The notes: a model not told the origin generated them from the sequence alone. A DNA stretch of 64,000 nt from Comamonas granuli NBRC 101663 (GCF_000739995.1 NZ_BBJX01000002.1:124001-188000), one strand, 5' to 3'; positions 34,229 to 43,267 are shown, numbered from the stretch's first letter. Made by a program: numbers and translations.

Positions 34229-34978
34229 TCAGCCCCGCACCGCTGCTGCCAGGGGCAGGCGGTATATCCAGACCACGCGCCCGCCGGGCAGGCGCAACTG
34301 CCCCTGCGCCAGCGTGCCGGGGACGGCGAACTCCAGGCTCACCAACCAGCTGCCGGGCGGCATTTCGGCCTGCGCCTTGGCGCCGGCCCGCGCCATGCTC
34401 TCGGGCCGCTGGAACAAATACACCAGCGCATAGGCCGACCAGTCCTGCGCCCACATGTCGGCGCGGCGCACGCGCGCCCAGCGGCAGCGCAGGCCGCACA
34501 GCAGGCGCAGCAGCCAGCTCCACTCCACGCCCTCGATGCGCGCATGCGGATAGACGCTGTGCAGCGCGATCAGGCCGTCGCCCAGGCCGCAGCCGGCGTC
34601 GAGCACGCGGGCGCCGGGCGCCAGCGGTGCCACGGTGTTGAGCCCGCGCAGCGCATGGCGCGGCGTGGGGAACACGGGCGCATCGCGCCAGGCGTTGAGC
34701 GGATAGACCACGAGCAGCAGCCCCAGCGGCACCAGCCAGGCCCAGGGCGGCACGCTGGCCCAGCCCGTGAGCGCCAGCGCCAGAGGAAAGCCCGCCGCGA
34801 TCAGGCCGCGGCGCCACCAGGTGCTGCCCCACAGGCTGGCGGCCACGGCCACGGCGCTGGCCGCGAGCAGCGCCCACACGGGCGAGACCACGCGCTGCAG
34901 GCCCGTAAAGACCAGCCAGGCCATCGCCCACGCCAGCAACGCGGGCAGCGGCCAGGGGGGGCGGGGCAGCACGGGCAT
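34229..34978 (-). CDS. Membrane-anchored class I SAM methyltransferase-like protein
   Basis: Protein of 249 residues. The first about 95 residues form three or four hydrophobic segments (PALLAWAMAWLVFTGL, WALLAASAVAVAASLW, WLVPLGLLLVVYPLNAW). They are followed by a Rossmann methyltransferase start, APGARVLDAGCGLGDGLIAL (motif I), and a strand IEGVEWS. The domain is short and the downstream motifs are weak. It follows the secreted Met-rich protein gene by 9 bases and is probably co-transcribed. Substrate unknown; a membrane or cell-envelope substrate is plausible. Confidence 0.65.
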   Translation of the reverse strand: MPVLPRPPWPLPALLAWAMAWLVFTGLQRVVSPVWALLAASAVAVAASLWGSTWWRRGLIAAGFPLALALTGWASVPPWAWLVPLGLLLVVYPLNAWRDAPVFPTPRHALRGLNTVAPLAPGARVLDAGCGLGDGLIALHSVYPHARIEGVEWSWLLRLLCGLRCRWARVRRADMWAQDWSAYALVYLFQRPESMARAGAKAQAEMPPGSWLVSLEFAVPGTLAQGQLRLPGGRVVWIYRLPLAAAVRG

Positions 34979-34987
34979 GCGGCGGAC

Positions 34988-36295
34988 TCAGCGGCCCAGA
35001 ATGCCGCGCAGCAGGTTGCCCGGGTTGAGCAGAGGCCCGGGAGCAGCGCCGCGGTCATCGGCGGGCTGGCCGGCCGGGGCGGGCGCCGACTCCTGCGGGT
35101 CTGCGCGCAGGCCGCCGCGCGGCGCGGCGCTGCCCGTCTCCTCGCCCAGCATGGCCAGGGTGTGCGCCTTGACGCGCACACGCACGGCCCATTCGGGCGT
35201 CCAGGGGGCCTTGGGATCGGCCGGGCGCGGCGGGTGCACGATGTGGCTCTCGCCGCCGTAGGCCATCATGCGCAGCATGGGCGCCGCATCGCGCCCGCCC
35301 GCGGCGAAGATGCCCTGGGGAATGGCGCACTGCGTGGCCTCGGCCGGCAGTAGCACGCGCTCCTTGACCCAGCGCTCGATGGTGGCGTTGGGCAGGTAGT
35401 CGAACAGGCCCATGCCGGTGTCCGGCGTCTCGGCGCTGGACCACATCACCATGTCGTCGCCCTGCTGGGCCATGGCGTGCAGGTAGTAGGCGCGCGCATG
35501 GCGCACGCTCTGCCACTGGGTGGCAATGCTGTCCTGCACGCGGCCCGTGGTGCGCAGGTCGATAGGGGGCATGAGGTCCTGCGCGCTGGCGAGCGCAAAG
35601 CGCATGGAGGCAGGCACGCCCTCGCCCAGCACCTGGTGCTCGCCCACGAGCGAGCCGTCGCGGGGCACGGCCAGGGACGCGCGCTCGTTCGGGTACAGCG
35701 CATGGCCGGGGCCCACGCGCGCGCCGCGCTCGGGCACGGCACGCCCGGCAAAGGCCTGGGCAAAGTCTGTGGGGCGCGCGCGCGCCAGGTCGAGCACGCG
35801 CGGTTGGCCGGCACGCACGCCGGTGCCGCAGCCCCAGTAGATGAGGATGCGGCCCTTGGGCTGCTCGCGGCTGTATTCCTCCGGCACATCGCCGGGCTCG
35901 GCGCGCTCGGCCGGCTGCGCCTTGGGCGGCAGCAGCGGCAGGCTCTCGCCCATGCGCAGGCCGGGCGGTATGGCCTGGCGCGCCTCCACGCCCGGGCGCA
36001 GGCTGTTGTAGAGCGCGATGTCGATGATGCGCGGCGGCATGATGGACATGCCGCGCGCCATGCCATAGCTGGTCTGGCCGGCCATGCCCGCGGCGCGGCC
36101 GCCGCCCATCATGCCCAGGAGGCCGCCGCCCATAGGCATGTCCATCTCGGGCATGCCCGCCATGCTGCCGGTGGACAGGTCGATCCACAACTGGGTCTTG
36201 GGGGCCTTGGCAGGCTGGGCGCAGACGGCGGCGCCCAGCAGGCACAGGCTGGCGGCCAGTGCGGCCGGGCGGACGAAGGCGTGGAGATGGGTCAT
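34988..36295 (-). CDS. Secreted protein of unknown function with Met/Gly-rich segment
   Basis: Protein of 435 residues, started at the ATG at 36295 because a signal peptide follows (AALAASLCLLGAAVCAQ). Residues about 48-95 are rich in Met and Gly (MAGMPEMDMPMGGG, MMGGGRAAGMAG). The middle holds RILIYWGCGTGVRAGQPRVLDLA, and the C-terminus is Pro/Ala-rich. I do not recognise the family. An inverted repeat AAACACCTGC (36314-36323) / GCAGGTGTTT (36366-36375) lies just upstream and may be regulatory. Followed by the membrane methyltransferase gene. Confidence 0.7.
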   Translation of the reverse strand: MTHLHAFVRPAALAASLCLLGAAVCAQPAKAPKTQLWIDLSTGSMAGMPEMDMPMGGGLLGMMGGGRAAGMAGQTSYGMARGMSIMPPRIIDIALYNSLRPGVEARQAIPPGLRMGESLPLLPPKAQPAERAEPGDVPEEYSREQPKGRILIYWGCGTGVRAGQPRVLDLARARPTDFAQAFAGRAVPERGARVGPGHALYPNERASLAVPRDGSLVGEHQVLGEGVPASMRFALASAQDLMPPIDLRTTGRVQDSIATQWQSVRHARAYYLHAMAQQGDDMVMWSSAETPDTGMGLFDYLPNATIERWVKERVLLPAEATQCAIPQGIFAAGGRDAAPMLRMMAYGGESHIVHPPRPADPKAPWTPEWAVRVRVKAHTLAMLGEETGSAAPRGGLRADPQESAPAPAGQPADDRGAAPGPLLNPGNLLRGILGR

Positions 36296-36518
36296 GGGTG
36301 GCTCCGGTGCGAAAAACACCTGCCCGAAACCGCCGCACCGCGCCGGCAAGGCGGCGCCCCGGCGCGCAGGTGTTTCTGCAGGTATCAGCGCAGTGTAGGC
36401 CTGCGCCTGCCGTTTTTCACCTGTGCCCGTGCACGCATGCCCGCGGGCCGTGCGCAATGTCACGCCCGCCCGGTGCGGAGCGTGGCCTGCGCGCCACAGG
36501 GCCGCGCCGGGCCGCCGC

Positions 36519-37439
36519 TCAATGCCCGCGCAGACGCTCGATCAAGCCGTTCAAAGCGTCGAGCGACCCAAACTGGATCGCCAGCTCGCCCATGTCTTCC
36601 ACGCGGCCGGCGCGCTTGACGCGCTTTTTCACGCGCACTTCCACCTCGGCCATGAGCAGGTCGGAGAGCTCTTCCTCCACGCGCCGGATGTCGCGCGACT
36701 TTTCCTTCTTGGGCTTTTGCGGCACGAGGGCGAACTCGGCGCCGATCTTCTTGACCAGCGCCTCGGCCTCGCGCACCGAGAGCTTCTTGGCGGCAATCTG
36801 GTGGCCCGCCGTGATCTGCGCGGCGCGGTCGAGCGCGAGCAGCGCACGCGCGTGGCCCATGTCGATGTCGCCCGCCATGAGCATGGTCTGCACCGGCTCG
36901 GTCAGGTTCAGCAGGCGCAGCAGGTTGCTGGCGGCGCTGCGCGAGCGGCCCACGGCCTGGGCGGCCTGCTCGTGCGTGAGGCCGAACTCCTTGACCAGGC
37001 GCTGCAGGCCCTGGGCCTCTTCCAGCGGGTTGAGGTCTTCGCGCTGGATGTTCTCGATCAGCGCCATGGCGGCGGCCGCCTCGTTGGGCACCTCGCGCAC
37101 GAGCACGGGCACCTCGGCCAGGCCCGCCAGCCGCGCCGCGCGAAAGCGCCTCTCGCCAGCAATGATTTCGTACTTGCCAGCGTGCGCGCCCTCGGCCAGG
37201 CGACGCACAAGGATGGGCTGCATGATGCCCTGGGCCTTGATGCTCTCGGCCAGCTCGTACAGGGCGCCCTCGTCCATGCGCGTGCGCGGCTGGTACATGC
37301 CGGGCACCATGTCGTCCAGGCGCAGGCTGCTGGGCAGGCCGGCGGTGGCGGCCTGCGCCTGCTCGGTCGCCTCGGCCACTTTGGGGCCAAGCAAGGCTTC
37401 GAGTCCGCGGCCGAGGCCCTTGGGTTTCTTGGTGACCAT
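36519..37439 (-). CDS. parB: Chromosome partitioning protein ParB
   Basis: Protein of 306 residues. The N-terminus KKPKGLGRGLEALLG carries the ParA-stimulating segment, and the CTPase/ParB box includes YQPRTRMDEGALYELAESI and GERRFRAARLAG with ENIQREDLNPLEEA. The HTH (LTHEQAAQAVGRSRSAASNLLRLL) binds parS, and the C-terminus dimerises. Three parS-like sites lie 2-5 kb away. Unusually, a hydrolase gene sits between parB and parA, starting 45 bases from the end of the parA-side element and ending 5 bases before parB. Confidence 0.96.
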   Translation of the reverse strand: MVTKKPKGLGRGLEALLGPKVAEATEQAQAATAGLPSSLRLDDMVPGMYQPRTRMDEGALYELAESIKAQGIMQPILVRRLAEGAHAGKYEIIAGERRFRAARLAGLAEVPVLVREVPNEAAAAMALIENIQREDLNPLEEAQGLQRLVKEFGLTHEQAAQAVGRSRSAASNLLRLLNLTEPVQTMLMAGDIDMGHARALLALDRAAQITAGHQIAAKKLSVREAEALVKKIGAEFALVPQKPKKEKSRDIRRVEEELSDLLMAEVEVRVKKRVKRAGRVEDMGELAIQFGSLDALNGLIERLRGH

Positions 37440-37444
37440 GGTGT

Positions 37445-37984
37445 TCAATCTTTCACAAGGGTTTGCAGCAGCGCCCTGCCCTCGGGCCAGGCGCCCAGGC
37501 CGGATTCGGCATTGATGTGGCCGCACGCGCCCAGGTCCACGAAGCGCGCCCCCCAGTCGCCGGCCAGGACCTGGGCGCGCTCGAGGCGGCAGTAGGGGTC
37601 GTTGCGGCTGCCCACCAGCACGGCGGGAAAGGGCAGGCGCTCTCGCGCGATGGGCGCCCAGCCGGGGATCCAGGCGGCGACGTCGGCCTGCTCCACATCG
37701 CCCGGGGCCACCAGCAGCGCACCGCGCACCTTGGCCGTGTGGCGCGAGTGCGCCGCCCACCAGGCGGTGAGGATGCAGCCCAGGCTGTGCGCGGCCAGCA
37801 GCACGGGCGCGGGGCTGTCGGCCACCACCTCGTCCAGGCGCGCGGACCAGTCGCCGCGCAGCGGGCGCATCCAGTCGTGCTGCTCCACGCGCTGGTCGCC
37901 GTGCAGGCGCTCCCATTCGGTCTGCCAGTGGCCGGGGCCGGAGTTCTGCCAGCCGGGCAGCAACAACACCTGGGGAACTTGCAT
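37445..37984 (-). CDS. RBBP9/YdeN-type serine hydrolase
   Basis: Protein of 179 residues. A small alpha/beta hydrolase with LLLPGWQNSGPGHWQTEW at the N-terminus, the hallmark of the RBBP9/YdeN family. The triad is Ser67 (AHSLGC), Asp129 (SRNDPYC) and His156 (ACGHINAESG). Physiological substrate unknown. It lies inside the par operon, five bases before parB on the same strand, so it is probably co-transcribed with parA and parB. A role in chromosome segregation is not implied by the family. Confidence 0.88.
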   Translation of the reverse strand: MQVPQVLLLPGWQNSGPGHWQTEWERLHGDQRVEQHDWMRPLRGDWSARLDEVVADSPAPVLLAAHSLGCILTAWWAAHSRHTAKVRGALLVAPGDVEQADVAAWIPGWAPIARERLPFPAVLVGSRNDPYCRLERAQVLAGDWGARFVDLGACGHINAESGLGAWPEGRALLQTLVKD

Positions 37985-37985
37985 A

Positions 37986-38046
37986 CTATGAATTCGATAG
38001 CTGCTGGCGCTTGTCCATCAAGCGCCAGAGGCCGATTGGGCTTGAA
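37986..38046. repeat. Dispersed palindromic element, copy 5, overlapping the parA 3' end
   Basis: GATAGCTGCTGGCGCTTGTCCATCAAGCGCCAG..., with TGGCGCTTG/CAAGCGCCA as stem. The parA stop codon (TGA at 38020-38018) lies in the element, and the last ParA residues (QSASGA) are encoded by its arm. Confidence 0.75.
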
Positions 38047-38827
38047 CTTTGGGCGCCGCCATGCGCTGCACGCGCGCCACCATTTCCTGGGCGAACTCCA
38101 CGAAGGCCTGGCTGCCCTTGGCTGCGGGGTCGAACACCACGCCGGGCAGGCCGTAGCTGGGCGCCTCGGCCAGGCGCACGTTGCGCGGGATCACGGTGTC
38201 GAACACCTTGTCGCCAAAATGGCCCTTGAGCTGCTCGCTCACCTGCTGCTGCAGGGTGATGCGCGGGTCGAACATCACGCGCAGCAGGCCGATGATCTGC
38301 AGGTCGGCATTGAGGTTGGCATGCACCTGCTTGATGGTGTTGACCAGGTCGGTCAGCCCTTCGAGCGCAAAGTACTCGCACTGCATGGGCACGATGACGC
38401 CGTGCGCCGAGCACAGGCCGTTGAGCGTGAGCATGGAGAGCGAGGGCGGGCAGTCGATGAGCACGAAGTCGTACTCGGCATCCACCTGGGCCAGCGCGGC
38501 CTTGAGGCGCTTGTCGCGGCGCTCGAGTTCCACCAGCTCCACCTCGGCACCGGCGAGCTCGCGGTTGGCGCCCAGCACCCGGTAGCCGCATTTCTCGGAC
38601 AGCACCGCTGCCTCGTTCACCGAGGCGGATTCGAGCAGCACGTCGTACACCGACAGCTCCAGAGCGCGCTTGTCCACGCCCGAGCCCATGGTGGCGTTGC
38701 CCTGCGGGTCCAGGTCCACCATGAGCACGCGCTGGCCGATCTTGGCCAGCCCGGCGGCCAGATTGACCGTGGTGGTGGTCTTGCCGACGCCACCCTTCTG
38801 GTTGGCCACACAAAAAATCTTTGCCAT
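38018..38827 (-). CDS. parA: Chromosome partitioning ATPase ParA
   Basis: Protein of 269 residues. Deviant Walker A QKGGVGKTTTTVNLAAGLA, Walker A' VDLDPQGNATMGSGV and Walker B FVLIDCPPSLSMLT are intact. ParA uses ATP-dependent nucleoid binding to move ParB-parS complexes. The last codons and the stop come from a dispersed palindromic element, so the C-terminus QSASGA is probably not ancestral. Downstream on the same strand follow the small hydrolase gene and parB; upstream is a LysE exporter gene (12-base gap). Confidence 0.96.
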   Translation of the reverse strand: MAKIFCVANQKGGVGKTTTTVNLAAGLAKIGQRVLMVDLDPQGNATMGSGVDKRALELSVYDVLLESASVNEAAVLSEKCGYRVLGANRELAGAEVELVELERRDKRLKAALAQVDAEYDFVLIDCPPSLSMLTLNGLCSAHGVIVPMQCEYFALEGLTDLVNTIKQVHANLNADLQIIGLLRVMFDPRITLQQQVSEQLKGHFGDKVFDTVIPRNVRLAEAPSYGLPGVVFDPAAKGSQAFVEFAQEMVARVQRMAAPKVQAQSASGA

Positions 38828-38839
38828 GGGAGAGCCGCT

Positions 38840-39454
38840 TTACTTGGAGACCGCCAGCTTGATGCCGAAGCCGATGAGGAACACGCCCGCCAGCTTTTCC
38901 AGCGCCCGGGCGATGGTGGGGTTGGCGCGCATGCGCTCGGCCAGGTGGTGCGTGAGCAGCACCACCACCAGGCCGTACAAAAAGGTGAGCAGCGCGATGG
39001 TGGCCGCCATCACGCCGAAGGTCAACATCCCTTGGTGGCGCACCGGGTCCACGAACAGCGGGAAAAAGGCCATGTAGAACACGATGGCCTTGGGGTTGAG
39101 CAGGGTGATGAACGCCGCCTGCTTGAAGTAGTGGCGCGGCTCGATATGCAGCACGGGGGCGGCGCCGGGTTTGGCCGTGAGCATCTTGAAGCCCAGCCAG
39201 GCCAGGTAGGCCGCGCCCAGCCACTGTACGGCATGGAAGGCGGTCGGGTAGGCCACCAGCAGGGCCGCCACCCCGGCCACCGCGGCCCACATCAGCACCT
39301 GGTCGCCCGCAATCACGCCCAGCGTGGCCGCCAGGCCGCCGCGCACCCCGCCCTTGCCGGTGGAGGTGACGAGCGCCAGATTCCCCGGCCCGGGAATGGC
39401 CAGGAACAATACGATGGCGGCGACGAAGGCGCCGTAGTCTGCGATGCCGAACAT
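38840..39454 (-). CDS. LysE/RhtB-family amino-acid exporter
   Basis: Protein of 204 residues with six hydrophobic segments. FVAAIVLFLAIPGPGNLALV near the N-terminus and LGVIAGDQVLMWAAVAGVAAL in the second segment are typical of RhtB/LysE, as is FKQAAFITLLNPKAIVFYMAFFPLFV. It probably exports an amino acid or homoserine-lactone-like compound. It is inserted between rsmG and parA, where many betaproteobacteria have the two genes adjacent; it follows rsmG by 56 bases. The start MFGIADYGAF at 39454 matches family starts. Confidence 0.88.
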   Translation of the reverse strand: MFGIADYGAFVAAIVLFLAIPGPGNLALVTSTGKGGVRGGLAATLGVIAGDQVLMWAAVAGVAALLVAYPTAFHAVQWLGAAYLAWLGFKMLTAKPGAAPVLHIEPRHYFKQAAFITLLNPKAIVFYMAFFPLFVDPVRHQGMLTFGVMAATIALLTFLYGLVVVLLTHHLAERMRANPTIARALEKLAGVFLIGFGIKLAVSK

Positions 39455-39510
39455 GAGGGGGTTTCCTGAAAACGGGAGCGGCGCCGCAGTGGCCGCCTGA
39501 GGGTCCGAGT

Positions 39511-40188
39511 TTACGCGACCGCCCCGCCCTGCCCCACCCCCGGACGCATCCAGACGATGCAGCGCTCGGCATCCAGTCCGGGCACGGTGAGCGGTTCCAC
39601 GTGAAACACCTGCACCGTGGGGGGCAGCGCGGCCAGCTCGTCCGCCGGGTGCTTGCCCTTCATGGCCAGCCACACGCCTTGCGGCGCCAGCGCCGCGCGC
39701 GACCAGGCGGTGAAGTCCAGCAGCGAGGCAAAAGCACGGCAGCTCACCACGTCGAACGGCCCGGCCAGGTTCTCCACCCGCGCATGGATGCCGTGCAGAT
39801 TGGGCAGGCGCAGGGTCGCCGCGGCCTGCTGGATGAAGGCCGCCTTCTTGGCCACGGTATCGACACAGCTCACGTCCACACCCGGGCAGCAGATGGCGAA
39901 CACCACCCCGGGCAGGCCGCCGCCCGAGCCCACGTCGAGCAGGCGCAAGGGCGCCGCGCACCCGGCCTGCGCGATATGGCGGCGCAGCGGCCCCACGGCG
40001 GCCAGGCTATCGAGCAGATGGTGGGTCAGCATTTCCTGCGGGGCGCGCACGGCCGTGAGGTTGTAGACCTTGTTCCACTTCTGCAGCAGCGCCAGGTACT
40101 CCAGCAGGCAGACGAGCTGCGCCTCGTCCAGCCCCAGCGCCAGCGCCTCGGCGCCCGCGCGCAGGCGCTGCAGCAGCACCTCGCTCAT
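39511..40188 (-). CDS. rsmG: 16S rRNA (guanine527-N7)-methyltransferase RsmG
   Basis: Protein of 225 residues. The RsmG core [26 protein letters not shown] is followed by SAM motif [15 protein letters not shown] and the SCRAFASL segment. It methylates G527 of 16S rRNA; loss gives low-level streptomycin resistance in other bacteria. Its ATG overlaps the mnmG stop by four bases (ATGA type), so translation is coupled. A parS-like site lies near the 3' end of the coding sequence. Confidence 0.96.
   Translation of the reverse strand: MSEVLLQRLRAGAEALALGLDEAQLVCLLEYLALLQKWNKVYNLTAVRAPQEMLTHHLLDSLAAVGPLRRHIAQAGCAAPLRLLDVGSGGGLPGVVFAICCPGVDVSCVDTVAKKAAFIQQAAATLRLPNLHGIHARVENLAGPFDVVSCRAFASLLDFTAWSRAALAPQGVWLAMKGKHPADELAALPPTVQVFHVEPLTVPGLDAERCIVWMRPGVGQGGAVA
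39593..39608. promoter_or_regulatory. parS-like site 1, inside rsmG
   Basis: GGTTCCACGTGAAACA matches the 16-bp parS consensus TGTTTCACGTGAAACA at 14 of 16 positions, with the central CACGTG and one full arm intact. Confidence 0.65.
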
Positions 40189-42149
40189 GCGGCCACCCCG
40201 TCGTCGCTGCGGGCGAAGCCCTTGAAGCCGCCCTTCTTCAGATGCACCATGAGCAGCGAGATTGCCGCGGGCGTCACGCCCGAGATGCGCGAGGCCTGGC
40301 CCAGGGTTTCGGGCCGGTGCTTTTGCAGCGTCTGCCGCACCTCGATGGACAGCGCCGTGACCTGCATGTAGTCCAGCTCCTCGGGCAGGCGCAGCTTTTC
40401 CAGGTGGGCGGCGCGCTGCACTTCGTCCTTTTGGCGGTCGATGTAGCCCGCGTACTTGGCGGCGATCTCCACCTGCTCCACCACCGGGCCACTCAGATCG
40501 CCCAGCGTTTCACGTGAAACATCGGCCGCGGCGTACTTGCCGCCGCCCAGCGACATGAGCCGGCCGTAGTCCACATCGGGGCGGCGCAACAGGTCGAACA
40601 GGTTGTATTCATGCTCGATGGCCTTGCCGAGCACACGCTCGGCCTCGGCCGCCTCCAGAATGCGCGGATTCACCCAGGTGGTCTTGAGGCGCTCGGTCTC
40701 GCGCGCCACGGCGTCGCGCTTGCGGCTGAAGGACGCCCAGCGCGCATCATCCACCAGGCCCAGGCGCCGGCCGGTCTCGGTCAGGCGCAGGTCGGCGTTG
40801 TCCTCGCGCAGTTGCAGGCGGAACTCGGCGCGGCTGGTGAACATGCGGTAGGGCTCGGTCACGCCCTTGGTGATGAGGTCGTCCACCAGCACGCCCAGGT
40901 AGGCCTCGTCGCGCGCGGGCAGCCAGGCGCCCTCGCCCCGGCACTGCAGCGCGGCGTTGATGCCGGCAAACAGCCCCTGCGCCGCCGCCTCCTCGTAGCC
41001 CGTGGTGCCGTTGATCTGGCCGGCGAAGAACAGGCCCTGGATCTGGCGCGTCTCGAAGCTGCTCTTGAGGGCGCGCGGGTCGAAGTAGTCGTACTCGATG
41101 GCGTAGCCCGGGCGCAGGATATGCGCGTTCTCCAGCCCGCGCATGGAGCGCACCAGGGCGTACTGGATGTCGAACGGCAGGCTGGTGGAGATGCCGTTGG
41201 GGTAGAACTCGTGCGTGGTGAGCCCCTCGGGCTCGAGGAAGATCTGGTGGCTGTCCTTGTCGGCGAAGCGGTTGATCTTGTCCTCCACGCTGGGGCAGTA
41301 GCGCGGGCCCACGCCCTCGATGCGGCCGGTGAACATGGGGCTGCGATCAAAGCCACTGCGGATGATCTCGTGCGTGCGCGCGTTGGTGTGCGTGATCCAG
41401 CACGGCACCTGGCGCGGGTGCATGGCCACCGAACCCATGAAGCTGAACACGGGGAGCACGCCTTCGTTCACGCCGCCGGGCATGCCGTCGCCGGGCTGCG
41501 CTTCGCATTGGGAAAAGTCGATGCTGCGCCCGTCGATGCGCGGCGGCGTGCCCGTCTTCAGGCGCCCCTGCGGCAACTGCAGCTCCTTGAGCCGGGCCGA
41601 GAGCGACACCGCCGGCGGGTCCCCGGCCCGGCCAGCCGCGTAGTGGTTCAGGCCCACGTGGATCTTGCCGTCCAGGAAGGTGCCAGCCGTCAGCACCACG
41701 GTACGGCCGCGAAAGCGCACGCCCACCTGCGTGACGGCGCCCACCACGCGGTCGCCCTCCACCATCAGGTCGTCCACCGCCTGCTGGAACAGCCAGAGAT
41801 TGGGCTGGTTCTCCAGCATGCGGCGGATGGCAGCCTTGTAGAGAACGCGGTCGGCCTGCGCGCGCGTGGCGCGCACCGCCGGGCCCTTGCTGCTGTTGAG
41901 GATACGGAACTGGATGCCCGCCTCGTCGGTCGCCAGCGCCATGGCACCGCCGAGCGCATCCACCTCTTTCACCAGGTGACCCTTGCCGATGCCGCCGATG
42001 CTGGGGTTGCAGCTCATCTGCCCCAGCGTCTCGATGTTGTGCGTGAGCAGCAGGGTCTGGCAGCCCATGCGGGCCGCGGCCAGCGCAGCCTCGGTGCCGG
42101 CATGGCCGCCGCCGACGACGATGACATCAAATTCCTGGGGGTACAACAT
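40185..42149 (-). CDS. mnmG: tRNA uridine 5-carboxymethylaminomethyl modification enzyme MnmG (GidA)
   Basis: Protein of 654 residues, full length. The FAD-binding N-terminus is [24 protein letters not shown]. Family signatures follow: [33 protein letters not shown] and [19 protein letters not shown]. The C-terminal helical domain, which binds MnmE, ends [17 protein letters not shown]. With MnmE it modifies the wobble uridine of several tRNAs. The ATG at 42149 is chosen by homology. First gene of the rsmG-lysE-parA-parB cluster; contains one parS-like site. Confidence 0.97.
   Translation of the reverse strand: MLYPQEFDVIVVGGGHAGTEAALAAARMGCQTLLLTHNIETLGQMSCNPSIGGIGKGHLVKEVDALGGAMALATDEAGIQFRILNSSKGPAVRATRAQADRVLYKAAIRRMLENQPNLWLFQQAVDDLMVEGDRVVGAVTQVGVRFRGRTVVLTAGTFLDGKIHVGLNHYAAGRAGDPPAVSLSARLKELQLPQGRLKTGTPPRIDGRSIDFSQCEAQPGDGMPGGVNEGVLPVFSFMGSVAMHPRQVPCWITHTNARTHEIIRSGFDRSPMFTGRIEGVGPRYCPSVEDKINRFADKDSHQIFLEPEGLTTHEFYPNGISTSLPFDIQYALVRSMRGLENAHILRPGYAIEYDYFDPRALKSSFETRQIQGLFFAGQINGTTGYEEAAAQGLFAGINAALQCRGEGAWLPARDEAYLGVLVDDLITKGVTEPYRMFTSRAEFRLQLREDNADLRLTETGRRLGLVDDARWASFSRKRDAVARETERLKTTWVNPRILEAAEAERVLGKAIEHEYNLFDLLRRPDVDYGRLMSLGGGKYAAADVSRETLGDLSGPVVEQVEIAAKYAGYIDRQKDEVQRAAHLEKLRLPEELDYMQVTALSIEVRQTLQKHRPETLGQASRISGVTPAAISLLMVHLKKGGFKGFARSDDGVAA
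40506..40521. promoter_or_regulatory. parS-like site 2, inside mnmG
   Basis: CGTTTCACGTGAAACA matches the parS consensus TGTTTCACGTGAAACA at 15 of 16 positions and is an almost perfect palindrome. Best of the three sites. Confidence 0.85.
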
Positions 42150-42279
42150 GACAAACTCCGGGGCCGCACAGACCCGTGTCGGGCTGGGGCAGGGAAAGAA
42201 CGGGCGCAAGGGGGCGATTTTCCCACCTTTGCCCCGGCCTTGCCCGCACTACCCCCAGGCGCCCCGCCCGGGTGGCCCT

Positions 42280-42295
42280 TGTTCCACGTGAAACC
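42280..42295. promoter_or_regulatory. parS-like site 3, upstream of mnmG
   Basis: TGTTCCACGTGAAACC matches the parS consensus at 14 of 16 positions. It lies in the 218-base divergent space between mnmG and the FMN-reductase gene, so ParB bound there could also affect their promoters. Confidence 0.65.
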
Positions 42296-42367
42296 ACGGC
42301 CCGGCGCCGGCCAGGGTCTTGCGCGCCGTACAGGAATCGTGCGCAATGCCTGTGCTCCAATCCCGGC

Positions 42368-42952
42368 ATGTCCCAACTCCTTGTTTTCGCGGGCAGCACC
42401 CGCCAACAATCGTTCAACCGCCGCCTGGCACGCGTCGCCGCGGGCATGGCCCAGGAGGCCGGCGCCCAGGTCACCCTGCTGGATCTGGCGGACTTCGACA
42501 TCCCGCTCTACAACGCCGACCTGGAGGCGCGCGGCACCCCGCCCGACGTGCTGCGCCTGAAGCAGGCGCTGTATGCGCACCCGGCCTGGATCATCTGCTC
42601 GCCCGAATACAACGGCAGCTACACCGCGCTGCTGAAGAACGCCATCGACTGGGCATCGAGCCCCGTCAAGGCCGACCCCGCCTGGCAGGACGGCATCAAG
42701 CCCTTCCGCGGCAAGGTGGTCGGCATGCTCAGCGCCTCGCCCGGCGCCCTGGGCGGCCTGCGCTCGCAAAGCCACCTCGCACCGCTGCTGCTGCTGCTGG
42801 AATGCTGGCTCGCGCCGCAGGCCTTCGCGCTGGGCCAGGCGGGCAGCGCGTTCGACGAACACGGCGCACTGGTGCATGCGGCCCAGCGCGAACGCGTGCG
42901 CGGCGTGGTCGAGCAGGTGCTGTGGGCCACGCAGCGCCTGCACGGAAATTAA
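42368..42952 (+). CDS. NADPH-dependent FMN reductase family protein
   Basis: Protein of 194 residues with a flavodoxin-like fold. The FMN-phosphate loop AGSTRQQSFNRRLA at the N-terminus and ICSPEYNGSYTALLKNAIDW are the family signatures. It reduces FMN or quinones with NAD(P)H; members include chromate and quinone reductases. The ATG at 42368 starts directly at the first strand. Its stop codon runs into a dispersed palindromic element. Confidence 0.88.
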   Translation: MSQLLVFAGSTRQQSFNRRLARVAAGMAQEAGAQVTLLDLADFDIPLYNADLEARGTPPDVLRLKQALYAHPAWIICSPEYNGSYTALLKNAIDWASSPVKADPAWQDGIKPFRGKVVGMLSASPGALGGLRSQSHLAPLLLLLECWLAPQAFALGQAGSAFDEHGALVHAAQRERVRGVVEQVLWATQRLHGN

Positions 42953-43010
42953 GAGAAAAACAGGCTCCAGCGCTTGTCTGGCAAGCGCCAGCAGCTACCA
43001 AACCCATAGC
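42951..43010. repeat. Dispersed palindromic element, copy 6
   Basis: AGAGAAAAACAGGCTCCAGCGCTTGTCTGGCAAGCGCCAGCAGCTACC, with GGCGCTTG/CCAGCGCTTG-type arms. It begins at the FMN-reductase stop codon and ends at the start of the YkgJ-type gene. Confidence 0.7.
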
Positions 43011-43012
43011 AT

Positions 43013-43267
43013 ATGGAATGCCGCCCCGGCTGCGGTGCCTGTTGCACCGCGCCGTCCATCAGTTCCCCCATCCCGGGCATGCCGCAGGGCAAGCCCGCGG
43101 GGGTGCGCTGCGTGCAACTGGGCGAGGACGAGCGCTGCCGCATCTTCGGCCACCCTGCGCGCCCGGCCGTCTGCGCTCAGCTCCAGCCCGCGGCCGAGAT
43201 GTGCGGCAGCACGCGCACGCAGGCCCTGCACTACCTGGCCCGACTCGAACGCCTCACCCGACCCTGA
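43013..43267 (+). CDS. YkgJ-family cysteine cluster protein
   Basis: Protein of 84 residues with six cysteines in the YkgJ pattern [33 protein letters not shown] and a final MCGS. The family is thought to bind zinc or an iron-sulfur cluster; molecular role unknown. The ATG begins three bases after the palindromic element. Confidence 0.85.
   Translation: MECRPGCGACCTAPSISSPIPGMPQGKPAGVRCVQLGEDERCRIFGHPARPAVCAQLQPAAEMCGSTRTQALHYLARLERLTRP

Noticed and set aside
36314-36375. Inverted repeat AAACACCTGC/GCAGGTGTTT as a terminator.
   Set aside because: It lies upstream of the secreted-protein gene with a 42-base loop, so it is noted only as a possible regulatory dyad in that gene's entry.
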